Shown: in pieces, positions 1 through 10,664 of the stretch | How positions within the stretch are numbered: position 1 is the stretch's first letter | Layout of the letters: each line of letters opens with the position of its first letter | NCBI GenBank assembly: GCA_030411725.1 | Contig: MU839830.1 | Span: 496,001 to 560,000, forward strand | Direction of reading: 5' to 3' | Origin: Echria macrotheca | Taxonomy: Eukaryota > Ascomycota > Sordariomycetes > Sordariales > Schizotheciaceae | DNA: 64,000 nt | The notes under the pieces: generated by a model | Told to the model about the DNA's origin: nothing | Seen by the model: only the letters and a program-made list of their open reading frames with translations | Databases searched by the model: none | Made by a program: the position numbers and the translations under genes

Positions 1-1249
1 GGTCCCGCCCGCAGGTCGCAGATGCGTTGGACCCGGCCGTGGCTGAACCTAAACCCATTCCTGCTTCTTGCCGTCCAACCTCGCGGCCGATGACATAGCC
101 TGCGCCAAAGCCAACCACCGAAACGAGCACTACTACACCAGCGCTCACCACCCATGTGAGCAATGTCGGGCTGATCAAGGTCGTTGGCTCCCCATCGACA
201 AGCGTGCCCGTCTTCTTCTTCTTGGTTGCCCTCTGGGACTTGCCTTGCGAGGCTGCCCCTCGCTTCGTCTTCTCCACAATCGCAGGCTCCTGACTGGGGG
301 TAGATGACGGCGCGCTTGGAGCGCTCGAATTCGACGCCGTCCGCGCTGGAACTTTGATAGGACCTGGTCGAGGTCCCGGAGGTGCAGATGCGGGCATTTC
401 GCCCATGAGCTCGGATTCGGGCACGAGTCGCAGCTCCATTGGTTGCGAACCGGGGAGTACACCAGCGCCTGCGCCGATGCCTCCGATAGTAGGGGGTCCA
501 GCCCGAGGGTCGTCCTTTTTGGGAAGGCCGCGGGCAGCCGCGGCACAGGAGAGAAGAGTGGTCAGGGAGGCACGCAGAGCCGCATCGTTATCAGCCTGGA
601 AAGCCGGAGATAGATAATCAGGCGAACCACGGGGCCCTCTGGTGTGAGAGCGGCCAGCTAATCCGGGGCGGGACTGTGATGGACGGTAGGGGTGGACCGA
701 GCTGGTGGAGTGGCGGTGTGTTAGATGCGAAGGAGGATGCGAGAAGGCGTTTGGCTGTGGCCTAAATGTCGGCGAGTTTGATGGCCGGCCAAGTGCTGTT
801 GCATTTTCATCATCGTCTGAATCTGTGTCGGAGTCGACAACTGCACGAACGGCCGTTTGCTGACGCGGCAGGGCGGCTGCAGGATGGACTTGTTCTGTGG
901 AGCTGGTCATGACCCTATCTTCCTCGCTCTCCGTCTCGTCGTACTCCTCCTGGCTACTCGTCCCGGCAACGGCAGGCGGATGGCCAACGATATACGATTG
1001 CGGCATGGATGTGGGTTGTTGATGCAGGCGCCTCCGCCTCGGGGGGTACGAACTGTTAGCAACGCGGAGCCCCGTGGTAACAATCTCGTCGCCGATGGAC
1101 GAGAGGGATGATGACGATGGCTGCGAAGCGATCTCGACCCATGATTCTGAAGCTGTGAGCGGGGTTGTCGCATCGTTTTCACGAGTGGCTGCCGATGACT
1201 TACCTTCATTCCGGCGGTGGACGGTCGAGGCGTCTGGTGGGCCGGCCAT
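1..1249 (-). CDS. Single-pass membrane protein with candidate Atg8-interacting motif, 3' end cut by window
   Basis: The frame is open from the ATG at 1249 to the left edge, so 416 residues are visible and the C-terminus is missing. Near the N-terminus residues 35-40 read ESWVEI, a W-x-x-I core (Trp37, Ile40) with acidic neighbours, followed by a Ser-rich stretch. Then come acidic (DSDTDSDDD) and Pro/Ser-rich disordered segments and a likely helix around FQADNDAALRASL. One hydrophobic segment (about residues 364-388, starting LLTWVVSAG and ending GYVIGREVG) is probably a transmembrane helix. The N-terminal part is likely cytosolic. A GTAAGT donor after codon 15 and an acceptor CAG could remove 51 nt in frame, so the start of the protein has two possible forms. 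I do not recognise a named family. The order AIM, disordered region, TM, further tail resembles selective-autophagy receptors such as yeast Atg39, but that is inference. Confidence 0.8.
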   Translation of the reverse strand, partial: MAGPPDASTVHRRNEGKSSAATRENDATTPLTASESWVEIASQPSSSSLSSIGDEIVTTGLRVANSSYPPRRRRLHQQPTSMPQSYIVGHPPAVAGTSSQEEYDETESEEDRVMTSSTEQVHPAAALPRQQTAVRAVVDSDTDSDDDENATALGRPSNSPTFRPQPNAFSHPPSHLTHRHSTSSVHPYRPSQSRPGLAGRSHTRGPRGSPDYLSPAFQADNDAALRASLTTLLSCAAAARGLPKKDDPRAGPPTIGGIGAGAGVLPGSQPMELRLVPESELMGEMPASAPPGPRPGPIKVPARTASNSSAPSAPSSTPSQEPAIVEKTKRGAASQGKSQRATKKKKTGTLVDGEPTTLISPTLLTWVVSAGVVVLVSVVGFGAGYVIGREVGRQEAGMGLGSATAGSNASATCGRD

Positions 1250-3927
1250 GTCCGGAGCTCGGCCGCGATGCCCATTATGCGGGGCCCGTGCCGGGCCGTG
1301 GCGATTCTGCGCGTCGGCTGGAGCCATCCCAAGAATAACAGATGGCAGAAAATGAGGCGGCAAATAACGAGGGCGAGTTGCAGCAGTTCGCGATTGGCGT
1401 CTCGAGGCAAACGTGCCGCCGGACTCGTCGACAATCAAAGAGGGGACCCCGCGGTCAGCCCCGCCTCCTCAGCGGTCGCGAGTGGATGCCGTCGACTTTC
1501 TTGGCGGCCGGCGGGAATGAATGGTTCGGCCGGCTTGAGGCGAAAAGGAAGCTGGCAACGGCGTTCACTGGCGAGACGTGGTGCGAAGAGAATCAGACGT
1601 TGAGAGAGCTAGACCGCCGGCCGTGACGACAGAACGAAGTCGGCGGATCGAGGCTTTGTTGTCCAGTCTGTTGAGCTGCGCCCCGGTTGGTTGACCACTT
1701 GGCAAGGTGGCAGGCGTGATCCACCCCCGTCGGCAGGTCGGTCAGGCTGGCCCGTCTCGTCGTCTCATTCGCGGGGGCCGATAAGACACACTGCTTTTCC
1801 CACTTATAGCCGCCTCCACCAATGACGCGATACCATGCTCGCGTTATCGATCAAGAGTGGCTGACAGTGCCAGCTGCCCAGCTGCCAGACACACTGCACC
1901 AGGTGTTTCGCAGCAAGCGACGTGATAAGGCTCCTGGCTTCTGCTGCTCGGCTTTCAGTTTCGCTCTCGAATGTCGGAACGCATCCAGCCACCCGACGGA
2001 TCGCTGAACGGATACATTCGAGGCGTAAGCAATCAAGCAGTACGGGTACGTCATCCTGGGGGATCGCCGGGCGGGTGACCGGTGACTTGCAGGCCAGCTT
2101 TAATCAACCAAAACTGCGGTACTGGGACCAAAGTGCAATTCCGATGGCAGATTTTAGCCAGAACCACGTGAGAGCCGCTTCCCCATGGTTTCTTTTTCAA
2201 CTACCAGGTTCGAATCATCTGGCATATCCGTACAGATGCTATGCAGGATTAACCGAGTCCGACCCAGGAAATGCGGTGACTGCAGTATTTGGACGCAGCG
2301 GCACGGTCGGCTCCATGGAGGGACGGTTCTTGCTGCCGCCTCGGCCTCGACCCAGCGACCTGCCTGCTTGCTGCATCATTAAATCCACGGTTACAAAATG
2401 AAAATGCCCAAAACGATAGCATCCCACGGCGAGCTGCCGAAGGATGCCTGCCTGGCCAATCTAGACCGGGCAGCTACTGGCACGGCAGCGGAACGGGTAG
2501 TCGACGTGGCATCGGGAGCGGATCTGACGCGCCGTGTCGGAGTCGTCTTTGGCCAACTTCCTGTTCGGCGCGTGGGGAGGTGTTCATGAAATGCAAAGAC
2601 CAGCCCTCGTGTCCCAATCACCACCGGCTGATCATGGAATCGAAAGCAGGCGAAGCTGAAGACGAAGTCAATGGGATGCGGCTGAAATCAGTCGGGTTGA
2701 GGAAATGTTGGTGGCGAGCAGCAGTCTGGCCTCGACCCCTCCTCTCTCTGCGGAACCGGTGTGGCCTTCCGGCAGCGCAGCGGGAGCGAGCTCGTCGTTC
2801 GCCGGTCCAAGCATCAATGATGGAGGTGCCGCACGGCCGCTCATCCTCGAGATACGGGTCGAGCCGGCGACGGCGCGGGCAATTGAAGGAGTCGTGATGC
2901 GACAGTTTTTTTGCGGTTATTTCGCTGCCATTTGAGATCAGATTGAGACATGTCGTTGACACAAGCGTTGACCTATCTGAATGAGCCTCGTAACCGATCT
3001 TTCTTATATAGGTAAGTGGAAATGTGAGCAGAACCCCTTAACCAGGGCGCGGGAGCTGTGCATTGGCCCGTTGCCGCAGATGTTGCCTTGCCAGGCGACT
3101 ATTTATTTAATCCCCGGTCGGGAATTCTTCGAATCGCCTTCCATCATGCTTCCACCGAAGCTTTCACCTTGGAGACCCAATCCATCGCAACCGAGACCTA
3201 TGATGTTGGTCCCATTAGCGTTGCTAGTATCTCGGGTTCAAACTGGACGGGTCGTGAGTGAGTCAGCCTACTGCTTACCTGCCCTCCAGCAAGCACCTGG
3301 CGAGAATCGATGCGGAGTTCCAGACAGACCCCCAATGGCATGGGGGACATCCTCGATTGGAGGGTGGCCAGTACACGGATCCAACAGCCGTCCGCGGTGG
3401 CTGTCTCGGCGGCTTGCGGGAAGCGGGACACCGAAGCCATTGCAGGCCGGCCTATCATGCTCATGGGGTGCATAGGGTTGTCCCTCTCGCAAGCTGGAGA
3501 GAGAATGAGGGAGCTGGGGAACTCGACAGGTTGCGCGGGGGGCAGGAGAAACCCTGACGAGACAGGCCATGCGGCTCAAAATACAAGACTAAACCCCAAT
3601 TCAGAATTGCATCTGCATCAGATGCCATTGCCGTGCGAGGAGGTGGTGCTGCCAATGGCCTTGACGTTATGCACACATTCATGAGAATGTCCTCATGAAC
3701 CCGTCGCCAGCCGCTTGGCCGGTACGTAGTCTCAGAGCTTCAGGAGCCATGGTGGTGTGCCGGCCACCAGTTTGGATATATAAAGCGTCGAGTTCTCTGG
3801 GTTTTGGGATCTGAGACTTGGTCTGATCGCCATCACGCAGACATCCGTTCTTGCAAGCATCCCTTCACTTACACATTTACTACCTGCCATCCTACGCGCT
3901 ACTTGGAGATATCTCACTCGGAACAAA
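1250..3927. other. Intergenic region between divergent genes
   Basis: No open frame here shows protein-like composition, intron structure or a recognisable domain. The part next to 1249 is expected to hold the promoter and 5' UTR of the minus-strand membrane protein, and the right end holds a TATA box for the small plus-strand gene at 3928. A tRNA-like T-loop (GGTTCGAATC near 2208) has no matching arms. Confidence 0.6.
3777..3784 (+). promoter_or_regulatory. TATA box of the small Ser-rich protein gene
   Basis: TATATAAA lies about 145 nt upstream of the ATG at 3928. Clear TATA boxes are uncommon for fungal housekeeping genes and are more often seen at inducible, strongly expressed genes. Confidence 0.6.
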
Positions 3928-4116
3928 ATGGCGACCAACCAGTACCTTCAGACCGGTGTCACCGCTGGACCCGTCCTCCAGACTGATGAGGACAAAGGAG
4001 GATCGAGCAGCAGTTCTTCGTCGGGCTCGAGCAGCTCCTACGGAACACACGATCCTTTCTTCACGAAAAAAAGGCAACATGTCGCCCAGGTCGACGCTGA
4101 TGGCTTCCAGTACTAA
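3928..4116 (+). CDS. Small Ser-rich protein of 62 residues
   Basis: A single-exon frame begins with MATNQYLQTG after the favourable context AACAAAATGG and ends with DADGFQY. The centre (residues 24-38) is almost entirely Ser and Gly, followed by a short basic/aromatic part (DPFFTKKR). There is no signal peptide and no membrane helix. A TATA box about 145 nt upstream supports real transcription. Small polar proteins like this in ascomycetes are often stress- or conidiation-induced, but I cannot assign a family and do not claim a function. A TACTAAC sequence overlapping the stop codon looks like a branch point, so a spliced variant with another C-terminus cannot be excluded. Confidence 0.65.
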   Translation: MATNQYLQTGVTAGPVLQTDEDKGGSSSSSSSGSSSSYGTHDPFFTKKRQHVAQVDADGFQY

Positions 4117-6464
4117 CTACTAGGACACCTAGTATGTGTGTACCAGTCCAGTCCCTCTTCTATACCTTGGATCTCGACTGACACACAAGAGTTTAACAGC
4201 CGTCAGCCAAACACTGTCCGGGGCAAGCCTCTGTCCAACACAAATACTTCAACCCAACCCTCCTCCTCTACATGACCCCTTCCAATCCATCATCGCAGGG
4301 CAAAGGCAACCTAGTCGATGATGGATAGGACAACTCGTTGACGAGTTGCACCCAAGCACTACCTCCAGACAACACACAAACAAGACTGTCTCGGCACCAA
4401 TACCCGTCCTGGATACCAACAACAACTCTCCTTGGCTCGAACATCTTCTTCCTCCTTCATATCTGTGTGTGCGTATGTCATGACGATGACCGAGTAGGTA
4501 TATGGTCGAAGCAATTCCTTGTATACCCCTGAAGTCACGACCTTATGATTTCATGAACTATCTTTTCTGTCCGTTGTATTTTTTTATCTAGGTATGCTTG
4601 GCAAATCTGGGGTGTGAATTCAGCTTTGATTTTATGGGCTTGCGTGCGTGTGACATTGTGCTATTCGTATGGGGATAGGTATGATGGGTTATATGGCAGG
4701 CAGAGGTAGGGAAACAACGATGATGGGAATGACGCTCAGGTTTGAACTTTTTCTTCTTCTGGGAACTCTCTGTCTTTATAGCTAGCTCTTCCGGGTTGGT
4801 AGCTACAGGGGAAATATATACTCTTGACAATGTATTCTCTAAAAGTTCCATGTTTTACCTCGTCCAGTGTTGCATGGAGATACCACCAGCACGACTTCTG
4901 AAATCCGCAGGCTGTGTCGTTGTATTTTCTTTCCGGACATCCCGCCGACCAATTATTGAGGTGTCGGTGACTGTTGACGTGAGGTTGATGTCCGTGGGCA
5001 GTCCAGTCCTGAACAATCCGTTCCAGGGCGATCCAGACTTAGACAACGCAGACAGCCCATTGAGAGACTGGTGCTAAGGATGCTTGTTTTTTTTGGAAGA
5101 GGAGGACGAGCCCTGACGGCTGGCCAAGTACAGGTGGTTGTGGTCCGTGTGCTCTTGCTATCCCAAGGGGGTGCTCCTTCCCAGCCTAACACCAACCACT
5201 TCGGCTTTTGGAGAGAACACATCCCCGCCGGACATCTCAGACAGCCCAGACGGTGACAAACCAGTCCATGGCATACCAAGATTCTCGAGAAACTACTAAA
5301 GCTACCGAGGTACCATTTGGTAATCTAAGGTCTTGAAAGCTCGGTAACCGCTGCATGCTTTTCCTCGTGTCGAGATCTTCAACGTATCCGGAACAAAAAG
5401 TGCATGTTTGCTTGCAATGCTACTGTCTGTAGGGCCAGGAAGGAGCACCCCGCTGGAATAGCAGGAGCACACAGACTACTAGGGCCTGTATTCAGCCAGC
5501 CGTCAGGGCCCATCCTCTTCTACCAAACAAGCATCTTCACCAGCACTTCTTCATGTCCACTCGATTTCGAAATCAACTTTCACATTCAGCTTACACTCAA
5601 GTAGGAGAGCCAAGACAGTTTAGCAGCCGTCCATCTCATCGGCCCCACGACGGCCCCCGAACCAGAAACAAAGACAGGAACGCCAGAACCACACACAAGA
5701 GAAGGAAACGAGGCAAAGAAAATAAATGAAATACACATCCCCAGCACCAGGCCCAGGATGAATCCTCCCACTGCCGTAGATACACCACCCCCCTTCTCCA
5801 CAGGTTCACATCCTCCCTCAGAGACATCACCATCACCCCCTCCAGCCACACCACCAGAACAACCACTCCCAGAGAGGCAACCATCCAAAACAGAACCACC
5901 GCGCAAGCAGAAATCAAAATTCAGGAAGCCCAGGCCTAACCACTCCACCACACTCCCCACGAAAGACGAAGGGAGCCACCTCCTCCGGAAACACAGCGTG
6001 CCGATGCGCACCCGCACATCTTCGTGTTCGTACCTCTCTTCCTCAGTATCCCGTTCAGGCTCGACACTATTGTCTGTTTTTATTAGCTTCTGTGGATTTT
6101 TTTGGGGGGTAGGCTGATGTGTCCAGGTAGGGATAAAGGAAAAAGGGGGGACAGGAGAAGAGAAGAGAGTGAGTGCGTCTTTATTTACCCCTTGCAGGGA
6201 GGGAGGGGGGGGGGTATCGAGCGTCAGACGTAAAACAGAGGGACAGAGATGTGTTAAGACTCTCCGGCACCCGCGAAGGCGATGAAAGATGGCGCCGGCC
6301 CATGGATAAGAGGAGGTGGGCTGGGTGGGTAGGTAGGGAGAGACGTGTGTGAAGAAGGCACGCCGTGAAGAACGGCTTGAAATTACCCGAGCGCTCTCCT
6401 CCCGTCTCTCTCAACCACACACCACCCACACCATAAGAACACCAAAGAAAAAGGAGAAAACTAC
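4117..6464. other. Intergenic region and 3' UTRs
   Basis: This holds the 3' flank of the small Ser-rich gene and the 3' flank of the minus-strand gene ending at 6465. Open frames on both strands around 5586-6117 are low in complexity (CA/CT-rich on plus, Gly/Ser-rich on minus). The minus-strand frame includes a hydrophobic stretch, but I find no start or splice evidence that makes it a gene. Nothing else is recognisable. Confidence 0.5.
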
Positions 6465-6958
6465 TCACAGCAAAGTCAAACTAACATCCCCCTGCAACCT
6501 AGCCTTCAACTCAACCTCAACATCCAAATTCAACCCCAGCTGCAACCGGACAGGCTTAGTATCCGCCAACCTCGGCAACATAGCCGGCGGCGCCAGACTC
6601 CCTCCCGCGGGCGCGGGCGCGGGCGGACCCAACGCTTTATTATTTCCATTCCCTCGATTCCGTCGTCGTCGACTCCCTCTACTCCCCCTCGACCCCACAG
6701 ACGAAGCAACGTCCGACGCCGAGTCGTCCAACTAAGCTCTCATTAATACATACTCCTCGGAAATTGTGATGGCAGGAAAGATATTACCTGTCGTCTCAAG
6801 TCAGCAAGTAATTGCTCCTTATTCTGCGGCGGTCCACCACCGCCGCCACTGCTGCTGCTGGGCAATCCCAACGGACCCGGCCCGGGCCGGGGAGGACTGG
6901 AAGACGAAAGAGAAGGAAGAGGGGGAGTAACCTTTGGCAGATTCGGATTCGTCGCCAT
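6465..6958 (-). CDS. Conserved small fungal protein with amphipathic C-terminus
   Basis: Two exons, 6958-6788 and 6731-6465, encode 145 residues. The intron (56 nt) has donor GTAATA and acceptor TAG and joins the codons in phase 0. The N-terminal part (MATNPNLPKV...) is rich in Pro, Ser and Gly and ends with a likely helix (NKEQLLADLRRQ). Exon 2 has a Ser/Arg-rich basic linker and then an ordered segment, KPVRLQLGLNLDVEVELKAR and GDVSLTLL, which looks like two amphipathic beta strands. I recall this C-terminal pattern in uncharacterised proteins of other filamentous ascomycetes; function unknown. A GTGAGT donor overlaps the stop codon, so a downstream exon is possible but not required. The frame is also open for about 190 codons upstream without an ATG. 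Confidence 0.75.
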
Positions 6959-7940
6959 TTTGTTTTCTGTCGTTATCGTCTGGTGGATGGTAAGAACGGT
7001 CACGGACTGGATCAGACTCCGCGAGGTCTGCGCGATGAAGAGCGGCGGTTTCCGACGGCGGCGCTGCTGCTGGTCGCTTTGTTGGGACTGGACTAGTCGG
7101 AGCGGACGAGGCTCTTTTGCTGTTGATTGGAATACCCTGGGTGGGGGTGGAGGGTTTTTCTTCCTGTGGTCGTTGTTGGGCGAGGAAGCAGAAGAAGAAG
7201 ACTTTTTGGGTACGGCGGCGGTGGCGGTCCCCGGACGCGGCTGCTGATTGTGTTGTTGGGATTGGGGTTGATACCGCGGCGGCGGGGAGACTTGTTGAAC
7301 AGAAGAAAGTCGCTTGGCCGGGTTCGAGGTCGAGACGTTTACCGGTAAGATCCGCTGCGACGGCGCCCTTCGGTGACGGGTATAGACCGGAGTGCTAGAA
7401 ACAAAATCTTGCCGAGGTGAGTAGGCCGGGGGTGATACACCAAAACTTTCCCGACTAGGCCGGCTGACGGGAAAGCGAGGAAAGTTGCAGAGATAGGTGG
7501 TCCGCTTGGGTTGGTCGTGGTTATCCACAGCGAAGACAACTCACAAAAGAGAGACTGCCAGAGTCTTTCTGCGTGCTGTCCTTCTTTTCTTTCCCCAGCG
7601 AGGTCTATCCCTCTTATACGTAGTCAGGATGAGGGGGAGCAAAGGGAGGTCACGTGCCCAAATACCCCTGACCCCAGACCTCGTTCCAAACCTCGTACGA
7701 TAGCTCTCTCGAGGAGACAACCGACTTGAAACACCACGGTCCAAAATCAGCAATCAAACACAACTCAGGCGACAGAACCGGCCATTTTGATCAAAAGTGG
7801 TCTCTTGCTCCATACCTAACAACGCCTGGCGCCTCCCATTAAACAACCGTGATGGTACCATCACCAATCTAGCATCCAGACGTTTCTAACAAAAAGTCCG
7901 TGACTCGTACCATAGATGCCATAGCTCCCCAAACAAAAAA
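6959..7940. other. 5' leader of the small conserved gene and 3' flank of the bHLH gene
   Basis: The part from 6959 to about 7530 is simple, rich in CAA, CCG and CGG triplets on the minus strand, and open in frame with the downstream gene, but it has no in-frame ATG. The rest, next to the bHLH stop codon at 7941, is AT-richer and is taken as 3' UTR and spacer. Confidence 0.5.
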
Positions 7941-9105
7941 CTAAGTGCTCAGCAAATCCCGCACACTCATCCCCCGCACCGAGCCCCGCCGGTCCGTCTG
8001 GTTCAGCATCAGCAGCGCCGCCGTCGCTTCCTGGTCCAGATCCCGCTGCGGCGGCAGCGCCGGACTCGTCAGGGTCGAACCCGCCGCCGAATGCACACTC
8101 TGCGCATATCCATGCGTCTGCGGCCCAAACGCCGGCGACGTCGTGGCCGATGTGCTAAAGCTGGCGTGGCGGTAGTCGGTCGACGCCGCCGACGAGTACG
8201 AGTCGCGGTGGTGTCTCGCGTCCTGGGCCAGCAGCGCGGGCGATACTGACGGCTGGTTCTGGAAGCGCTGATTTCCATTCGGAGTAAGCGTCGGTGACGG
8301 CTCGTGCGACGACGGGCTCGTCATCTCGACGTCGGGCGAGTGGGCCGGCTCGGCGGCGAAGGCAAAGGTGCGGTCGGGCTTGTAGGGCTCCCCCGGCGAC
8401 GGCAGCGATGGGTCCGCCAGCCGGGCCGCCGCCTGCGGGGCGTGCTCCTTGAGCTTGGCGATGCAGTCCTCCAGATATCTCACGTATTCGATCGACGCCT
8501 GGGCCCGTTAGCATGTTACTGTGGCGGTGCCACTTCTTGCGGCCCGAGTCAGGCGCGGTACATACCTGAAGAATGGCCAGCTTGTGCATCTCGCCACTGC
8601 AGGCCGGGATCAAGTTCTTGAGCACGTTGAATTCCTCGTTCATCTTGGACCTCCTCCGCCTCTCAATAAGACTGTGCGCCGTCTTGCGGGCGATCTTGCG
8701 ACCCGCCGCGCTTGTTGCCGATGGCTGCTTCTTCTTGGTTCCCGCGGCGGCGGCCGATGCCGTACCGGCCTGAGTAGCACCACCTGTCTTGGCTGTTGCC
8801 GCCTTGCTAGTACTCGCCGGAGCGGGCTCCTCGCGGGGCTTCATCTGGATGATCTTGCGCGACCGCGTCGGCGGCGGTGGGAGCGTAAACTGGTCCTTCG
8901 CCGGACCCGGAGCCGCCGACGGGCGCCGCCGGCTCTTGACCGTCTCGCTGGCCTGCATGGGAAAAGGCTCCGATTTTGGATCGGCCGGGGTGACGGCCGG
9001 AGGGGGAAGCTCAAAGGCCATCTGCAGCGGGGCTAGCTTGGAGCCATCCTGGCCTTTGATATCGGTCGACGATGCCGGCGTCGGCAGCAACGTTGTTCGA
9101 GGCAT
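7941..9105 (-). CDS. bHLH transcription factor (Esc1-like)
   Basis: Two exons, 9105-8566 and 8498-7941, encode 365 residues. The 67-nt intron (GTATGT, branch GCTAAC, acceptor CAG) interrupts the helix-loop-helix exactly after AILQ. The basic region is at about residues 135-152 (AHSLIERRRRSKMN), with His144, Glu148 and Arg152 at positions 5, 9 and 13, the pattern of factors that bind CACGTG. Helix 1, a short loop (PACSGEMH) and helix 2 (KLAILQ-ASIEYVRYLEDCIAKL) follow. The N-terminus is rich in Pro, Ala and basic residues and the C-terminus is a long Ser/Thr/Pro region, likely an activation or regulatory tail. The family is close to fission yeast Esc1 and related ascomycete bHLH proteins; target genes cannot be read from the sequence. 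CACGTG boxes occur in its own upstream region. Confidence 0.92.
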
Positions 9106-10026
9106 CAGCTAGGTACACAGTAGGGATCCTTTCCTACACAGCCTTTCGAGTTTTGGGGGATCGGATACGTTTCGAGACGCTGTAGCGTGCTACAGCCTGA
9201 TCGGGAGAGAGACACACACACACGACAATGGAAAAAGTGCCAACGGCGTGTCAGCAGAGCAGAAGGGCCATATGGCCTCTGCAAACGAAACGTCCAGAAC
9301 CTGGGCCGGGGAAGGGAAAAAAAGAGAGAGAGGGGAGAGAGCGAGAATCTTTCCTCCCGTCGGGCCAACCCCGACCGACGAGAGGCACGCACGCACGGGC
9401 ACGCATTCGATGGACTGAATCGACTTCTCTCAGAAAGAGAGAGAGAGACAGGGACATGTCGCGTGCGCAGCTTCCGTCGTCGCAAAGCCGCACGTGTGCA
9501 ATGGGCGGTTGTGATTGGTCCGTCGCCGTGGTTTCTCTCAACCAGACCACTACCCGGACGGCCCCGCGTCCATCATACCGTTGTCAGACCCTCGTCGACT
9601 TTGGCCCGGCTGGCACGCGGGGCACGTTCCGTAATTTTCTCGTCCATGTTCCTGTGTGGTTGTGATGGCCACGAGCATGTTGAAGGTGTCTAAACGTCCG
9701 GCTCCGTCTGGGGGTCTCTGGGCCAATCATTTGCCCATGCCTCAGGGTTAGGGTACTTTGAGTGGCTTGCGGCTTGACGACGTGTGCTTCATGAATCATG
9801 TGCTCGGGAAATGATCTGGCGCCTGACTGTGGACTGTGGACTGGGGACTAAAGTCTTTGGTTATCCAGAAAAGGCTTTCCGATATTGTTGACGAGAACGT
9901 TGAAATAGACGTTCGGTGGATGCAGTCGAAGTGTTGGAGAAGGGTCCACCGCAGTTGGTGCTGTACCCGGCCAGCATTTTCCAGGTTGTTTCCCCAGATT
10001 CGTCTTCTTGCATTCCAAGATCTGGC
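9106..10026. other. Upstream region of the bHLH gene
   Basis: This holds the promoter and 5' UTR of the bHLH gene. CACGTG is at 9491-9496 and an inverted CCAAT box (ATTGG) at 9514-9518. Short CT/GA-rich and CA-rich runs near 9200-9450 are typical of fungal leaders. A single AGGGTTAGGG (9744-9753) is too short to be an interstitial telomere. Confidence 0.5.
9491..9496. promoter_or_regulatory. CACGTG E-box upstream of the bHLH gene
   Basis: The palindrome CACGTG lies about 390 nt upstream of the bHLH start codon and 18 nt from an inverted CCAAT box. The encoded bHLH has the His-Glu-Arg basic-region pattern that reads this sequence, so self-regulation is plausible. A second CACGTG is at 10346-10351. 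A chance occurrence cannot be excluded. Confidence 0.4.
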
Positions 10027-10239
10027 GAGCCCGATCGCAAGGACCTGTGTATTCTGACTGCATGGGAATGCCCAGTCAAGTGTAAATCCGGGCGTCCACA
10101 GAACATATACCCCCACGATCTAGTCTGATGGTGAGCCCGATCATACGGAACCTGTTGTTCTGACTGCATCGTAAGACCCAGTCAAGTCCAAGTCCATGCA
10201 TCCATAGAGCATACACCCCCACGACTTGGATCCGATGGT
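10027..10239. repeat. Tandem duplication, two diverged units of 106-107 bp
   Basis: Unit 1 (10027-10132) and unit 2 (10133-10239) both begin GAGCCCGATC, share internal blocks such as TTCTGACTGCAT, CCCAGTCAAGT and CCCCCACGA, and end in GATGGT. A third, truncated start (CAGCCCCATCAT) follows at 10240. The copies differ by substitutions and small indels, so the duplication is old. Confidence 0.8.
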
Positions 10240-10424
10240 CAGCCCCATCATAATGCAATGACCTCCGAAAAATGCCTGCCCTGAATCACAACAAGTATCC
10301 ATCACACCTGTTCTAACATCTAACTTCCAAGCCAACCACAATATGCACGTGGATCTAAAGACCACACCCGAAATCACGCTCCCGGTATCGGCAAACAACA
10401 CCCATCAACAGTGCATCCGGTCAT

Positions 10425-10664
10425 CACATCCGATCATGCCCCCAACTGAACTGCCCCTCCTCACATCCAGCCATGAACCCAAGCCGAGCGGCCTGTCACC
10501 ACATCCAATCATCAACCCCAGCTGAGGCTGTCCGTCATCACATCCGATCACGATCCCCGGTAGAGCTACCGGTCATCCACGATCGCACCCCCCAACCAAG
10601 CTCCTCACCACGTCCAGTCATGACCCCCAACCTAACGCCACATCACATCCGACCACAATCCCCA
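10425..10664. repeat. Degenerate minisatellite of about 37 bp, seven units
   Basis: Units begin with CACATCC or close variants near 10425, 10462, 10500, 10539, 10575, 10609 and 10644, giving spacings of 34-39 bp. The core is CACATCCGATCAT followed by a C-rich stretch ending in AACT or AGCT. The array runs up to the stop codon of the phosphatase gene (10665), so it probably lies in its 3' UTR. Confidence 0.75.

Noticed and set aside
2140..2230. tRNA-like T-loop GGTTCGAATC
   Set aside because: No acceptor, D or anticodon arm can be formed around it.
5586..6117. Minus-strand frame with a hydrophobic stretch and an overlapping plus-strand Pro/Thr-rich frame
   Set aside because: Both are low in complexity, neither has a supported start or splice partner, and the upstream minus-strand gene has a natural stop at 6465.
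9744..9753. Telomere-like AGGGTTAGGG
   Set aside because: Less than two full repeats, which is expected by chance in 64 kb.
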